Part shown: piece after piece, positions 25,766 to 34,567 of the stretch
Layout: each line of letters opens with the position of its first letter
How positions within the stretch are numbered: position 1 is the stretch's first letter
NCBI GenBank assembly: GCA_001915385.1
Contig: MNQK01000027.1
Span: 150,153-214,152 of the forward strand
From: Bacteroidales bacterium 52_46
GTDB taxonomy: Bacteria; Bacteroidota; Bacteroidia; Bacteroidales; Muribaculaceae
Length of the DNA stretch: 64,000 bases
Reading direction: 5' to 3'
The notes under the pieces: model-generated
Seen by the model: the letters and a program-made list of their open reading frames with translations, nothing else
What the model was told of the DNA's origin: nothing
The model's database searches: none
Made by a program: the position numbers and the translations under genes

Positions 25766-27271
25766 TCACTGCTTTTCCGGGACGGTCTCGGCGGACTCCT
25801 GCATCAGCAGCAGCGTGTCGCCGGGGTGCAGCGCCAATCGGCCGTTGGGCACCATGTATTTGTCGCTGCGCTTTATCATGATTACAAGCGAACCCTGCGG
25901 CAGTGACATCGAGCCAAGTGTGTTCCCGTTGATGAAATGCTCCTCCGTCAGCACAAGTGTATGGAGCGACGTCGGCATGTCATCGTCAAGCTGTATGCCG
26001 AAATCATCGGCCTGTGGTGCCTCTTCCTCCACAAGCCCGAGGCGTCGCGCCGCGGCAATCACGGTCGTGCCCTGCACAATTAGCGAGAGGAGCGTTACGA
26101 AGAATACGATATTGAATATCTGCGACGCCCCCTCCACTCCGGCCACCACCGGATATGTGGCGAATATGATAGGCACCGCGCCTCGCAATCCCACCCACGA
26201 CACAAATGTCTTCGACCTGAGCGACAGCTTGCGGAACGGCGTCAGCGTAAGAAACACGCTGAGCGGGCGTCCTACAAGTATCATGAAAACACCTATCATC
26301 AGCGACACCGGTGCTACGGCAAGCATATCCGCCGGATTGACAAGCAGACCGAGCATAAGGAAAACCACTATCTGCGACAGCCACGTAAGCCCGTCGACAA
26401 ACTTCGTTATCCCCTTGCGGTTCGGCAGCGAGGCATTTCCCACGAATATACCCGTGATATATACGGCGAGGTAACCGTTCCCTCCCAGTTCCGAAGCCAG
26501 CGCGAAAGTAAGAAACACCGACGCTATGACAAGTATGCCTGACATCGAAACGGTCTGCGACGGATCTTCGGCCGCGCCCTTTTTACCGCCCATGCGCACG
26601 TATACTCTGATAAGCCATTGCGTCAGCTTGCCCATGGCCGCGCCGGCAAGTCCCCCAACCGCAAACTGTAGCAGCAGCATCTTGCACAGCGCCCACCCGC
26701 TGAGCGGTCCGCTCAGGGTGATGGCGTCGATGAGCACAATTGTAATCATATAGGCCATCGGGTCGTTTGAGCCGCTCTCCAGTTCGAGCATCGGGCGCAG
26801 ATTGTGCTTCAGCCCCACCTTCTGGCTGCCGAGAATACCGAACACCGATGCCGAATCGGTCGACGACATAGTGGCGGCAAGCAGCAGCGACGGAAGCAAC
26901 GCGAAATGTATATTTGTCCATTCCATCCCCGACAGCAACCAGATGAACAGTCCGGTGAACAGCGCCGTAAGCACCACGCCTATCGTCGACAGCATCAGTC
27001 CCGGCGCTATCACCGGACGTATCGATGATATCCGCGTCGACAGTCCGCCCGAAAAAAGTATGATGCACAGAGCTATCATGCCTATGAACTGGGCGCTGTG
27101 CATATCATTGAAATGTATTCCGAGCCCGTCGACACCGAATCCCATGCCTACAAGCAGGAATATCAGCAGCAACGGCAGCCCTATGCGGTAACTTGTCTTT
27201 CCTATCAGTACTCCGGCTATGAGCAGTATCGAGCCTGTCATCAGTATGTTCTCGGATGTTATGGCATTCAT
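25766..27271 (-). CDS. K+/H+ antiporter, CPA1 family with C-terminal RCK-C domain
   Basis: About 501 residues from MNAITSENILMTGSILL. A longer frame to 27364 adds a non-membrane leader and is rejected. Around twelve membrane helices follow, with TMSSTDSASVFGILG and ESGSNDPMAYM as the discontinuous-helix and acidic motifs of NhaP/CvrA-type exchangers. The C-terminus (SLHTLVLTEEHFINGNTLGSMSLPQGSLVIMI) is, in two parts, a TrkA-C/RCK-C ligand-binding domain that usually gates potassium export. It is a monocistronic inner-membrane protein. The exact ion, K+ or Na+, cannot be read from the sequence. Confidence 0.85.
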   Translation of the reverse strand: MNAITSENILMTGSILLIAGVLIGKTSYRIGLPLLLIFLLVGMGFGVDGLGIHFNDMHSAQFIGMIALCIILFSGGLSTRISSIRPVIAPGLMLSTIGVVLTALFTGLFIWLLSGMEWTNIHFALLPSLLLAATMSSTDSASVFGILGSQKVGLKHNLRPMLELESGSNDPMAYMITIVLIDAITLSGPLSGWALCKMLLLQFAVGGLAGAAMGKLTQWLIRVYVRMGGKKGAAEDPSQTVSMSGILVIASVFLTFALASELGGNGYLAVYITGIFVGNASLPNRKGITKFVDGLTWLSQIVVFLMLGLLVNPADMLAVAPVSLMIGVFMILVGRPLSVFLTLTPFRKLSLRSKTFVSWVGLRGAVPIIFATYPVVAGVEGASQIFNIVFFVTLLSLIVQGTTVIAAARRLGLVEEEAPQADDFGIQLDDDMPTSLHTLVLTEEHFINGNTLGSMSLPQGSLVIMIKRSDKYMVPNGRLALHPGDTLLLMQESAETVPEKQ

Positions 27272-27448
27272 TGGTGGCAGGTATGATATAGTAAGTGATA
27301 AATACAGTTCAAATATACGAAACACACGGCGATTATACAAATCCGACGCCTCGGCGCCCGGCAATTATATATGGATACAGGCCGTCCCCGCACCCATATT
27401 ACACATCAAAAGTCTGAAATGTTCACCGGCCACACCTCGGCCTGACCG

Positions 27449-28663
27449 TCATTTCAGCCCGATAAAACCTTTCGCCATGCGTTTGAGCCGGCTCAGTATA
27501 TCCCACTTAAGCACCACAAGATGCCCGATACGCGGGTCAATCTCGGTTTTCAGCCTTATGTCGGCGACATCAATATTCTCCACGCGCGCTATCAGCTCGC
27601 GGGTCGAGGGCGGCAGTTCGGGCAAGCCGTCGGGCACAAGCATCGCCACATTCCCTCTCTCCATAGCGAACTTCTCCCACTGCTTCGCCTCTTTTATCGG
27701 AATATACTCCTTGTCGACAATATACAGCTCGGCGTAAGTATCGACGTATGCCGGCCCGTGCGACCGGAACAGCCGCTCGAGATTACGCCCGCGTCCGCGC
27801 GACTCGATGTTGAATGACATTCCCGACAGATTGTCGGCCGTAACTGCGTCGTCATTGCAGTTGTCAAACACGTATCTGACATCAAGCCTCCGGAAATCGA
27901 TGTCGTCTTTTATAAAACTCGACAGTTGCGGCACAAAGCGCCGGTTGACCGTGTCGGTGAGTATGTCGACATCCAGGAATACACGGTCAGCGCTGCGGCG
28001 CCACAGACGCGACATCGCCCATTTGCCCCTGATTGTATCGGTAGCGGAGCCGGTAGCCCGCACCTTCTCGGAAAGCGGAATTCGCCGCGGGATGCACACC
28101 CAATCCGACCATGAAAAATGGTCGGGAAACGCATCCGACACGCTGTCAAGCCCCTCGGCATTACGGAACTGGTAATAGGAACGGCACGACAGCATTCTCG
28201 GCAAGGTCCACCCGCTGAACTTCCTCACCCCCTGCTCCGGCAGCATGAAATCCACCATCTTCTCCCTGAACAGCACCACCGTATCCGTATATGTGGTAAG
28301 CGTCGAGTATTCACGCATATACCCCAATATATGGAGTGCCCTCTTGATGTCTGACCTCACTACCACCTCGGGAAGCTGCGCCGCATTCTCGCTCATGCGT
28401 ATTCTCGCCGCGCCCGGCCGTTTTACAGTCTTGGGTTCATAGCCGAGATAGCGTATGACAATCGGATATGACTCATCCTCCACCAATGGCATCCGCCCGC
28501 TCGTGGAGGTCAGCCCGATAAAATTACCCCTCCGGTCAAACACCGAAGCCTTTGCGAGCGGTTCCCCCGACGCGGCATCAACCACAACCGAAGCCTGCTT
28601 CTGCGCCTGCATCCCCAATGGAATTACAATTGCGAGCAATATGATGATTTGCCTGAGAATCAT
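27449..28663 (-). CDS. Exported carboxypeptidase-regulatory-like domain protein
   Basis: 404 residues with a signal peptide (IVIPLGMQA). The N-terminal domain, ASVVVDAASGEPLAKASVFD through YPIVIRYLGYEP, is a CarboxypepD_reg-like beta-sandwich like those at the front of TonB receptors. No barrel follows. The rest is a mixed soluble domain without recognisable motifs. Similar stand-alone proteins are common in Bacteroidales and have no assigned function. It lies six bases downstream of the DKNYY gene on the same strand, so the two are probably co-transcribed. Periplasmic or outer-membrane-associated location is inferred. Confidence 0.65.
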   Translation of the reverse strand: MILRQIIILLAIVIPLGMQAQKQASVVVDAASGEPLAKASVFDRRGNFIGLTSTSGRMPLVEDESYPIVIRYLGYEPKTVKRPGAARIRMSENAAQLPEVVVRSDIKRALHILGYMREYSTLTTYTDTVVLFREKMVDFMLPEQGVRKFSGWTLPRMLSCRSYYQFRNAEGLDSVSDAFPDHFSWSDWVCIPRRIPLSEKVRATGSATDTIRGKWAMSRLWRRSADRVFLDVDILTDTVNRRFVPQLSSFIKDDIDFRRLDVRYVFDNCNDDAVTADNLSGMSFNIESRGRGRNLERLFRSHGPAYVDTYAELYIVDKEYIPIKEAKQWEKFAMERGNVAMLVPDGLPELPPSTRELIARVENIDVADIRLKTEIDPRIGHLVVLKWDILSRLKRMAKGFIGLK

Positions 28664-28669
28664 CGCGCG

Positions 28670-29191
28670 TCACTTGATTTTACGTCCGTAATAGTATGTA
28701 TTCCAGGTATCATGCGCATAACCATCTGGGCCGCAGCTGAATGAATCGGCCATGGCACCGTTGATTTTCACACCGTCGAAATACACATTCCACGCATCCT
28801 TGGCATACCCGTCATTGAGCACGCGGAAGCTGTCGGCCGACGCTCCGTTGATTTTCACCCCGTTGTAATATACATTCCATGAATCACGCGCATATCCGTA
28901 GCCCGACACCTGAAAAGACTCCGCCGAAGCAAAATTTATTTTGTTTCCGAAATAATATACCGCCCAGGCATCCTTGGCGTAACCGTCGCCAAGCGCCACA
29001 AATCCCGAAGGAGAAGCCCCCTCTACCCTGCGCCCTTCGAAAAACACACCGTTGTCATTCACATAATACTGCGGCACGCGATAATGCCGGCAATCATCAC
29101 GACAGTCACGGCAGCCGCAACGTCCCTGCGCGGCAACCGGCACCACCGCCAGCAACATAACCGGAATCAATAATGCAAAAAATCTTTTCAT
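28670..29191 (-). CDS. DKNYY repeat protein, secreted
   Basis: 173 residues with a signal peptide (LLAVVPVAAQG) followed by a short Cys-rich segment (CGCRDCRDDC). Four imperfect repeats come next, of the form DGYAKDAWNVYFDGVKING, spaced about 23 residues. This is the DKNYY/KNYXXV pattern of Bacteroidetes and Fusobacteria repeat proteins, whose function is unknown. It probably forms a beta-solenoid. A -7 box TAACTTTG on the minus strand lies at 29276-29283, implying a leader of about 75 bases. Confidence 0.75.
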   Translation of the reverse strand: MKRFFALLIPVMLLAVVPVAAQGRCGCRDCRDDCRHYRVPQYYVNDNGVFFEGRRVEGASPSGFVALGDGYAKDAWAVYYFGNKINFASAESFQVSGYGYARDSWNVYYNGVKINGASADSFRVLNDGYAKDAWNVYFDGVKINGAMADSFSCGPDGYAHDTWNTYYYGRKIK

Positions 29192-29425
29192 AATCGGTCA
29201 TTTTATAATATTTCGGGATTTAAGAAAATATCACGTGACAAACATCCTTTTATACATTAGACGCATTCATATCCCCAAAGTTAACGGTAAATTAGACAAT
29301 ATACGCTAATATATGTTAGAATATGTTTTTTCGGTTTAGATGTCACATTTTCTACCGGCAATGCGTCATATAATCGAGAATTCTCGAAAAACAGGCTTTT
29401 CCGACAACCATAAAATCAAAAAATC

Positions 29426-29827
29426 ATGTTACTCGACCAAATTTTTATTACTGTAGCCGTACTTTTGCCGGCACTCATCGTTTGGATATTAACCCGCGCG
29501 ACAATAAATAAAGACAACAAAAACGCCGAAATTATCATAAAGGCTATCGAAAACAATTCCATCGTCGACACCGACAAACTCGTAAAGGCACTCAGCAAAC
29601 GAGGCAAGACTCCCGGCCAATTGCTCAATCTGAGACTGCTACGCGGCTGCATCTTCACATTCATCGGCATAGCCATAGCGATATGCATAGCCATAAAGTC
29701 CTGCTCACTCCCCGAAATCCATATACGCTACAACTCGATGCTCTTATCAGGCATTTCACTTGCAATCGGATTTGCATATCTCGTAGTGTATTTCGTGACT
29801 CGCAAATCGGTCAAGGACGAAGATTGA
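29426..29827 (+). CDS. DUF6249-type small membrane protein
   Basis: 133 residues with an N-terminal membrane helix (about 6-24), a cytoplasmic basic linker and two C-terminal helices (about 73-92 and 99-120). It matches the pattern of Bacteroidales proteins labelled DUF6249, found just before ECF sigma genes. It ends 20 bases before such a sigma factor and likely belongs to the same regulatory unit. No catalytic motif is visible. Confidence 0.65.
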   Translation: MLLDQIFITVAVLLPALIVWILTRATINKDNKNAEIIIKAIENNSIVDTDKLVKALSKRGKTPGQLLNLRLLRGCIFTFIGIAIAICIAIKSCSLPEIHIRYNSMLLSGISLAIGFAYLVVYFVTRKSVKDED

Positions 29828-29847
29828 GCCTGCCGCCAGACTGAATA

Positions 29848-30324
29848 ATGGACCGACAGCAATTCATCAGTTACGTAGAGCAGAATCAGAAAGCGGTGCG
29901 CCGTTTTCTGACTGCCCTGTGTTGCGGTGACAGCGCGCTCGCCGACGATCTGGCCCAGGACACATTCGTCAAGGCATACCTGTCGTGCGACAGCTTCAGG
30001 GACGACCGGCGGTTCACGGCATGGATTTACCGCATAGCCTACAACACCTTTGTCAGCAGCCGTCGTAGCACCCGCGTATCCGGCCCCATATCCGAAGCCG
30101 GCGGTATCGACAGCGCCGACTCCTCCGACAAGGCATTCCAATATCAGGAACTGTATATGGCACTTGACCATCTGACCGAAAAAGAACGCTCAGCGATACT
30201 CCTCTACTACATGCAAGGTTACGCCGTCAACGAAATAGCCGGAATAACCGGCTCAACTCCCGACGCCGTCCGCCAGCAGCTCACCCGCGCCCGCTCCCAC
30301 CTCAAAACCCTCCTGAAACAATAA
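29848..30324 (+). CDS. ECF-type RNA polymerase sigma factor
   Basis: 158 residues. Region 2 is seen in ALADDLAQDTFVKAYLS and FTAWIYRIAYNTF. Region 4 is seen in LTEKERSAILLYYMQGYAVNEIA and STPDAVRQQLTRARSHLK, with the helix-turn-helix at about residues 130-150. It directs RNA polymerase to a specific regulon. It is preceded by the DUF6249 gene and followed, after a palindromic element, by a small membrane protein that may be its anti-sigma partner. The target promoter cannot be deduced from the window. Confidence 0.9.
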   Translation: MDRQQFISYVEQNQKAVRRFLTALCCGDSALADDLAQDTFVKAYLSCDSFRDDRRFTAWIYRIAYNTFVSSRRSTRVSGPISEAGGIDSADSSDKAFQYQELYMALDHLTEKERSAILLYYMQGYAVNEIAGITGSTPDAVRQQLTRARSHLKTLLKQ

Positions 30325-30375
30325 GTATGAACAAAGTACGGAACTGTTATAAATCTTATGTAAATATGACACGTC

Positions 30376-30540
30376 ATGATGTAGGGCTGCACCCCGGCGC
30401 AGCCGCCGGACAACCGATAATCAACCTCCGCAACCGGCTGCTCCGGGGAGCAGCCCTACATCATGCAGCCGCCGGTACCAGTTTTGCAACACCCACCGCG
30501 CCCGCAATGCCGTAGGGACGCACGGCTCGTGGCGTCCGCA
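30376..30540. repeat. Composite palindromic element inside the sigma unit
   Basis: ATGATGTAGGGCTGC (30376-30390) and GCAGCCCTACATCAT (30450-30464) are perfect inverted copies enclosing further CCGG-rich pairing. They are followed by AGTTTTGCAACACCC (about 30479-30493) and a GTAGGGACGCACGGCTCGTG unit (30512-30531), which are modules of the dispersed family described at 45784 and 50823. The 275-base gap between sigma and the next gene is filled by it. Confidence 0.65.
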
Positions 30541-30599
30541 ACACATCAACCGACTTCCCGCAATTTTGCACTCCCCCCTCTCTTAAACACAATACAATT

Positions 30600-30998
30600 A
30601 TGAACGAAGACAACCTCAAATCCATCTTTGACGACTTCAATCCCGGCCTCACCCCCGACGACCGGTTCATGTCCCGTCTCGAGCAGAACCTCCGCTCCGT
30701 AGAAGTCGTAAAAGAACAGATAGCCACGGCACAAAAGAAAAAACACCTTCCCGTCATCATAGCCGCCCTCACTGGCTTCATCGCAGGCCTCCTCTGCACC
30801 CTCGCCTACCCCTTCCTCCACACCACCCTCAACAACCTCGCCCAGGCCGGCACCGAAGCCGCCACCCTCATCTCCGACTACAGCCCAATCCTCCTCTACA
30901 CCCTGATTACCCTCCTGACAGGCACCCTCACCTACATAGCCTACGACCTGACCGCCACCGCCATTAAATCCTCACCCCTCCGCCTACCCCTCAAATAA
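30600..30998 (+). CDS. Small two-helix membrane protein, candidate anti-sigma partner
   Basis: 132 residues. The cytoplasmic N-terminal part (MNEDNLKSIFDDFNPGLTPDDRFMSRLEQNL) has the short acidic/helical look of Bacteroidales anti-sigma or sigma-associated proteins. It is followed by a basic stretch and two membrane segments (about 48-75 and 94-117). The position 275 bases after an ECF sigma gene on the same strand supports a regulatory link. No zinc-binding anti-sigma motif is present, so the role is inferred from context only. Confidence 0.55.
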   Translation: MNEDNLKSIFDDFNPGLTPDDRFMSRLEQNLRSVEVVKEQIATAQKKKHLPVIIAALTGFIAGLLCTLAYPFLHTTLNNLAQAGTEAATLISDYSPILLYTLITLLTGTLTYIAYDLTATAIKSSPLRLPLK

Positions 30999-31026
30999 AT
31001 ATTACAAAATTTATAAGACCTGATAC

Positions 31027-31109
31027 ATTATCCGCTGATTGACGGCTGTACCTCGGCACAGCCGTCAATCAGCGGATAATTAGGGATATTCGGTAAAATA
31101 TCCCTAATT
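31027..31109. terminator. Two adjacent perfect hairpins between convergent genes
   Basis: A 23-bp perfect stem (31027-31049 with 31058-31080, loop of eight bases) is followed directly by a 13-bp perfect stem (31078-31090 with 31097-31109). They lie between the plus-strand membrane protein and the minus-strand 201-residue gene and probably terminate both transcripts. Such long perfect stems also suggest a mobile palindromic repeat. Confidence 0.6.
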
Positions 31110-31115
31110 TAAACT

Positions 31116-31721
31116 CTAACAATAATCATCTATTCCGTCCTCTCCCTCCCATTTAAGACCTTGTGCCAAGGTAAGGGCTTTTTGTGCTCCTCGTTCTTCA
31201 AAAAATGTTGTACCCTCGTGTACGTATTTTCCATATTCAAACGTTATAGCCATTATAGAAAATCGCTTCATACCATTCAGTGTATGAGATGTGACAAAAA
31301 GGCAGTTATCATTACATAAGGCAAATTCGTCTATAAAATATGTAGCATATTCATTTTTTGTTATAACAGCTCCCTTTCTCAAATTATTTAGATAGGCAAT
31401 TAGTGGCTTATCTGCTATTTCATTAGGACAGAGCGGAAATTCAGTGGGAGTACGCCAGTATCTTTGCAAAGCGTTGCGAGTTAATGACTCACAAATTCCT
31501 TCCATGTAAGCATCTTCGCTTACCATAATACTATCAACAGGGTCTGGTCCTGGGACTCCATACATCTTACGCAATTCATTTTCAATCGGAAGTTTATCTA
31601 ATAATTCGCTTTTATCTTCCTGTTGTGTATCAAAATTACATATAAGACTATTTTGTCCGGGGACATCATATATTTTTCGCAATTCCTCTTCAAATGAAAG
31701 CTCATCTAATAGTTCACTCAT
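31116..31721 (-). CDS. Hypothetical protein with a duplicated N-terminal motif
   Basis: 201 residues, not recognised. The N-terminus contains two copies of the same segment, SELLDELSFEEELRKIYDVPG and, about 36 residues later, SELLDKLPIENELRKMYGVPG (each compared here as SELLD..LRK.Y.VPG). The remainder is a soluble alpha/beta domain with no signal peptide. The gene is AT-rich compared with its neighbours and lies beside a tRNA cluster, which suggests acquisition by transfer. A role as an immunity or adaptor protein would be speculation. Confidence 0.6.
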   Translation of the reverse strand: MSELLDELSFEEELRKIYDVPGQNSLICNFDTQQEDKSELLDKLPIENELRKMYGVPGPDPVDSIMVSEDAYMEGICESLTRNALQRYWRTPTEFPLCPNEIADKPLIAYLNNLRKGAVITKNEYATYFIDEFALCNDNCLFVTSHTLNGMKRFSIMAITFEYGKYVHEGTTFFEERGAQKALTLAQGLKWEGEDGIDDYC

Positions 31722-31926
31722 ACCTCTTCCTATTCAAACTTCATTACAATTTTAAATTTAAACTATAAAATCTCTAACCTATCAAATTTCTCCTGTCCTC
31801 CCGTGCTCTTGTTCAGATATAAATTTTCGTGAACCGATTAAACAATGCTCTATTGTAGAGGTCTTGTTCTATTGTCGGGACTCTTGTACTATTGTATATA
31901 TTTTATATGTACTGATGTTTATAAAA

Positions 31927-31969
31927 AGCAAAACAGTCCCAGATGTTTGATACATCTGAGACTGTTTTT
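31927..31969 (-). terminator. Rho-independent terminator of the tRNA cluster
   Basis: AAACAGTCCCAGATGT (31931-31946) pairs with ACATCTGAGACTGTTT (31952-31967) with one mismatch. On the minus strand it ends in TTTT and lies directly after tRNA-Leu. The plus strand also has a T-run, so it can work both ways. Confidence 0.75.
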
Positions 31970-31976
31970 AAAAGAG

Positions 31977-32060
31977 TGTCCGAAATGAGACTCGAACTCA
32001 CACGAGCGAAAGCTCACTACCCCCTCAAAGTAGCGCGTCTACCAATTCCGCCATCCGGAC
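31977..32060 (-). tRNA. tRNA-Leu (anticodon GAG)
   Basis: 84 bases. Acceptor arms GTCCGGA/TTCGGAC pair, the anticodon loop reads TTGAGGG (GAG at 34-36), a long variable arm (GAGCTTTCGCTC) is present and the T-loop is GTTCGAGTC. The CCA end is not encoded. It is the last of three tRNAs in one minus-strand cluster. Confidence 0.93.
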
Positions 32061-32104
32061 ATATTCCCAATCTTGCTTCCTGTAAAGAAATGTGAATGGT
32101 TTGG

Positions 32105-32177
32105 AGCGAAAAACGGGACTCGAACCCGCGACCCCAACCTTGGCAAGGTTGTGCTCTACCAACTGAGCTATTTTCGC
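32105..32177 (-). tRNA. tRNA-Gly (anticodon GCC), copy 2
   Basis: 73 bases with acceptor GCGAAAA/TTTTCGC, D-arm AGCTCAGTTGGTAGAGC, anticodon loop TTGCCAA (GCC) and T-loop GGTTCGAGTCC. It is identical to the copy at 32231-32303. The CCA is not encoded. Confidence 0.95.
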
Positions 32178-32230
32178 AAATTGCAGAAGCTCGACGCTTT
32201 GGGAATATCTATGTTAAAGAACTCTTTTGG

Positions 32231-32303
32231 AGCGAAAAACGGGACTCGAACCCGCGACCCCAACCTTGGCAAGGTTGTGCTCTACCAACTGAGCTATTTT
32301 CGC
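32231..32303 (-). tRNA. tRNA-Gly (anticodon GCC), copy 1
   Basis: Identical in sequence to the downstream copy. It is the first gene of the Gly-Gly-Leu cluster, with a -7 box about 43 bases upstream. Confidence 0.95.
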
Positions 32304-32345
32304 GTTTGGGTCATTGTTGTGCACCCGTTTTTGTCGTTTGCGTTG

Positions 32346-32353
32346 CAAAGGTA
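32346..32353 (-). promoter_or_regulatory. Promoter -7 box of the tRNA-Gly/Gly/Leu cluster
   Basis: Minus-strand TACCTTTG matches TAnnTTTG. A TTGCC lies about 20 bases further upstream as a partial -33 box. The rest of the gap 32304-32662 shows no gene. Confidence 0.65.
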
Positions 32354-32662
32354 CGCATTTTTTTTGAACTGGCAATAGTTTCCGCCATTTTTTTGCAACT
32401 TTTTTTCCGATTTTATTGTTTTCATCATCTGCACCATGCCGGCCAAAACGCGGATTCCGGCTACTAATCGTCTAATATACAGCCTAATATTGTCTTAAAA
32501 TGTATTATCCCGACTTTAGCGATAAAAAACGCAACAAACGCCCTTTCCAAAACAAAATTTCACAATTCAATGTTATTTTATTAAAAATCCGCCGTTATAA
32601 AACTGTTATAACACTCTCGCGGATTTGGCCGAAAGTGTATTATCTTTTAAAATTTCAGAATT

Positions 32663-32839
32663 ATGAACGATTATGAAAGACGGTTAAAGAACCGGGAAAA
32701 CGAACGTCAGGAACGGCGCGCACGCAATCGCCGACGCGCGCAGATATGGCTTGTCGTCGGAGTTGTCGTATTGATTACCCTGCTGTTCTTTTGGGTAGAC
32801 ATAGCCGACATGCTCGGCTGGGGCGACGGAGCCGCATAA
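32663..32839 (+). CDS. 58-residue single-span membrane protein
   Basis: Starts MNDYERRLKNRENERQERRA, a strongly basic and charged cytoplasmic segment. One membrane helix (IWLVVGVVVLITLLFFW, about 28-44) and a short acidic tail ending GWGDGAA follow. Small proteins of this form, a charged head and one helix, are frequent in Bacteroidales and unannotated. It ends 18 bases from the convergent cdaA stop. Evidence is coding pattern and composition only. Confidence 0.55.
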   Translation: MNDYERRLKNRENERQERRARNRRRAQIWLVVGVVVLITLLFFWVDIADMLGWGDGAA

Positions 32840-32857
32840 CCCACCCCGAACTCGCGG

Positions 32858-33634
32858 TCACGACACGAGCGACAATTCGCTCAGGTACTGTTCGAGCTCG
32901 GTCGACGACAGGCGCGCATGTATTTTCCCCTTTACGGCTATTGATATATTGCCTGTCTCTTCCGATACGATTATGGCTGCCGCATCGGTAGCCTGCGATA
33001 TGCCGAGTCCGGAGCGGTGGCGCAGACCCATCGAACGCGGTATATCCGTATCGTGGCTTACAGGCAGAATGCATCCTGCGGCCATAATGCGGCCGTTGGC
33101 TATGATCATGGCACCGTCGTGGAGGGGTGAATTTTTGAAAAATATATTCTCGATAAGCCGCGAGTTTATTTCGGCGTCAATCATGTCGCCGGTCTTCTCG
33201 TAGCTGTCGAGAGGGATGGCCTGCTGTATCACAATCAATGCACCCGTCTTGCTGCGCGACATGTTCATGCACGCGTAGACCACGGGCATGATCCATTTGT
33301 GGGCGTCTTCCTGCGCCGTCACCTTATGATGGTGGAAAAGGTCGCTGATGAAGCGCCATCGCTTCTGCGAACCAAGCTCCACGAGAAACCGCTTTATCTG
33401 GTCCTGAAACAGGATGACGAGCACGAGCAGACCGATACTCATGAATTTATCGAGTATGGAACCGATGAGCCGCATGCCGAGAAGTTCCGACGTCACCACC
33501 CACACCATTATGAATGCCAGCACGCCGTAGAATATGTTTATCGTGCCCGACTCTTTCATCAGCCTGTACAGATAGTACAGCAGCAGGGCTACGATGACAA
33601 TGTCAAATATGTCTTTTATTCCGAAGGAGTCCAT
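32858..33634 (-). CDS. cdaA: Diadenylate cyclase CdaA
   Basis: 258 residues with three N-terminal membrane helices (about 8-80) and a DAC domain. The catalytic signatures DGA (SPLHDGAMIIA) and RHR (SMGLRHRSGLGIS) are intact. It makes c-di-AMP, which controls osmolyte and potassium transport and wall homeostasis. Ten bases separate it from folP upstream on the same strand, a common Bacteroidetes arrangement. No CdaR-like regulator follows. Confidence 0.93.
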   Translation of the reverse strand: MDSFGIKDIFDIVIVALLLYYLYRLMKESGTINIFYGVLAFIMVWVVTSELLGMRLIGSILDKFMSIGLLVLVILFQDQIKRFLVELGSQKRWRFISDLFHHHKVTAQEDAHKWIMPVVYACMNMSRSKTGALIVIQQAIPLDSYEKTGDMIDAEINSRLIENIFFKNSPLHDGAMIIANGRIMAAGCILPVSHDTDIPRSMGLRHRSGLGISQATDAAAIIVSEETGNISIAVKGKIHARLSSTELEQYLSELSLVS

Positions 33635-33643
33635 GACGGTAGA

Positions 33644-34480
33644 TTATTTGGTGAGCTGACTGATGATTTTCACTGTGTCGACAGCCGCCTTGACATCGTG
33701 CACGCGCAGTATATCCGCACCGTACAGAAGCGAATAGGCGTCAAGCACATTGGTACCGAGCAGCGAGTCAATGCTCTGCGGCGCCACGTCGAGCAGACGG
33801 TTGACCATCGATTTGCGCGACACGCCCACGAGCAACGGGCACTCCAGCGAGCGGAACGCCTCGAGGTCGGCCATCAGGCGGTAATTCTGTTCGAGTGTCT
33901 TTCCGAAACCGAATCCTGGGTCGACAATCACGTCGCACAGACCCCGCAGCCTCAGGTCGCGCAACACATGTTGCAGGTCATTGAGCACGGTCGGAGTGGT
34001 CTCGTCGACGGGCGTCTCGGGCGTAAGCGACGAGGAGGCGGGATGCATCAGTATGTATGGCGCTTTCAGGTCAATCGCGGCCTGAAGTATGTCGCTGTCG
34101 ATATTTCCAGCGCTTACGTCGTTTATTATATCGGCGCCGGCTTCGACTGCCTGCCGCGCCACTTTGCCGCGGAAAGTGTCAACCGAGATTATTGCCTCGG
34201 GAAATCTTGAGCGCACAGCCTCAACCGCAGGAATGACGCGCACGAGCTCTTCATGCTCGGTAGCCGGCGTCGAACCGGGCCGCGTGGAGCAACCGCCGAT
34301 ATCGAGCATCGCAGCCCCCTCCTCCAGCATCCTCTCCGCCGTGGCTACGGCCTCGTCGGCACTGCTGTTGCGCGAGTTGCAATAAAACGAATCGGGCGTG
34401 ACATTGATTATGCCCATCACCACCGGCTCAAAAAATTCCTTGAGCTGCCCCTTAATGTTCAATGAAAAATATCGGCTCAT
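33644..34480 (-). CDS. folP: Dihydropteroate synthase
   Basis: 278 residues from MSRYFSLNIKG at 34480. The open frame to 34543 runs through the promoter and is not used. VMGIINVTPDSFY, DIGGCSTRPG, ISVDTFRGKVA, INDVSAGN and LVGVSRKSM are the DHPS blocks for pterin and p-aminobenzoate binding. It condenses the two in folate synthesis and is the sulfonamide target. It is transcribed with cdaA. Confidence 0.94.
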   Translation of the reverse strand: MSRYFSLNIKGQLKEFFEPVVMGIINVTPDSFYCNSRNSSADEAVATAERMLEEGAAMLDIGGCSTRPGSTPATEHEELVRVIPAVEAVRSRFPEAIISVDTFRGKVARQAVEAGADIINDVSAGNIDSDILQAAIDLKAPYILMHPASSSLTPETPVDETTPTVLNDLQHVLRDLRLRGLCDVIVDPGFGFGKTLEQNYRLMADLEAFRSLECPLLVGVSRKSMVNRLLDVAPQSIDSLLGTNVLDAYSLLYGADILRVHDVKAAVDTVKIISQLTK

Positions 34481-34499
34481 GCTGTTTGGCTCTTTTCTG

Positions 34500-34530
34500 C
34501 AAAAGTAGCAAAAATTTCGCAGCCTGCAAA
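34500..34530 (-). promoter_or_regulatory. Promoter of folP-cdaA
   Basis: The -7 box TACTTTTG (34500-34507) and -33 TTTG (34527-34530), read on the minus strand, are separated by 19 bases. This fixes the folP start at 34480. Confidence 0.7.
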
Positions 34531-34567
34531 TTCCATATACCACGCCCCCGATGCGATAATCCCTTTT

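Noticed and set aside
32073..32378. 101-residue plus-strand frame with an internal repeat
   Set aside because: It spans two identical tRNA-Gly genes on the other strand; the repeat is the duplicated tRNA.
33299..34210. 303-residue plus-strand frame
   Set aside because: Antisense to cdaA and folP, both firmly identified.
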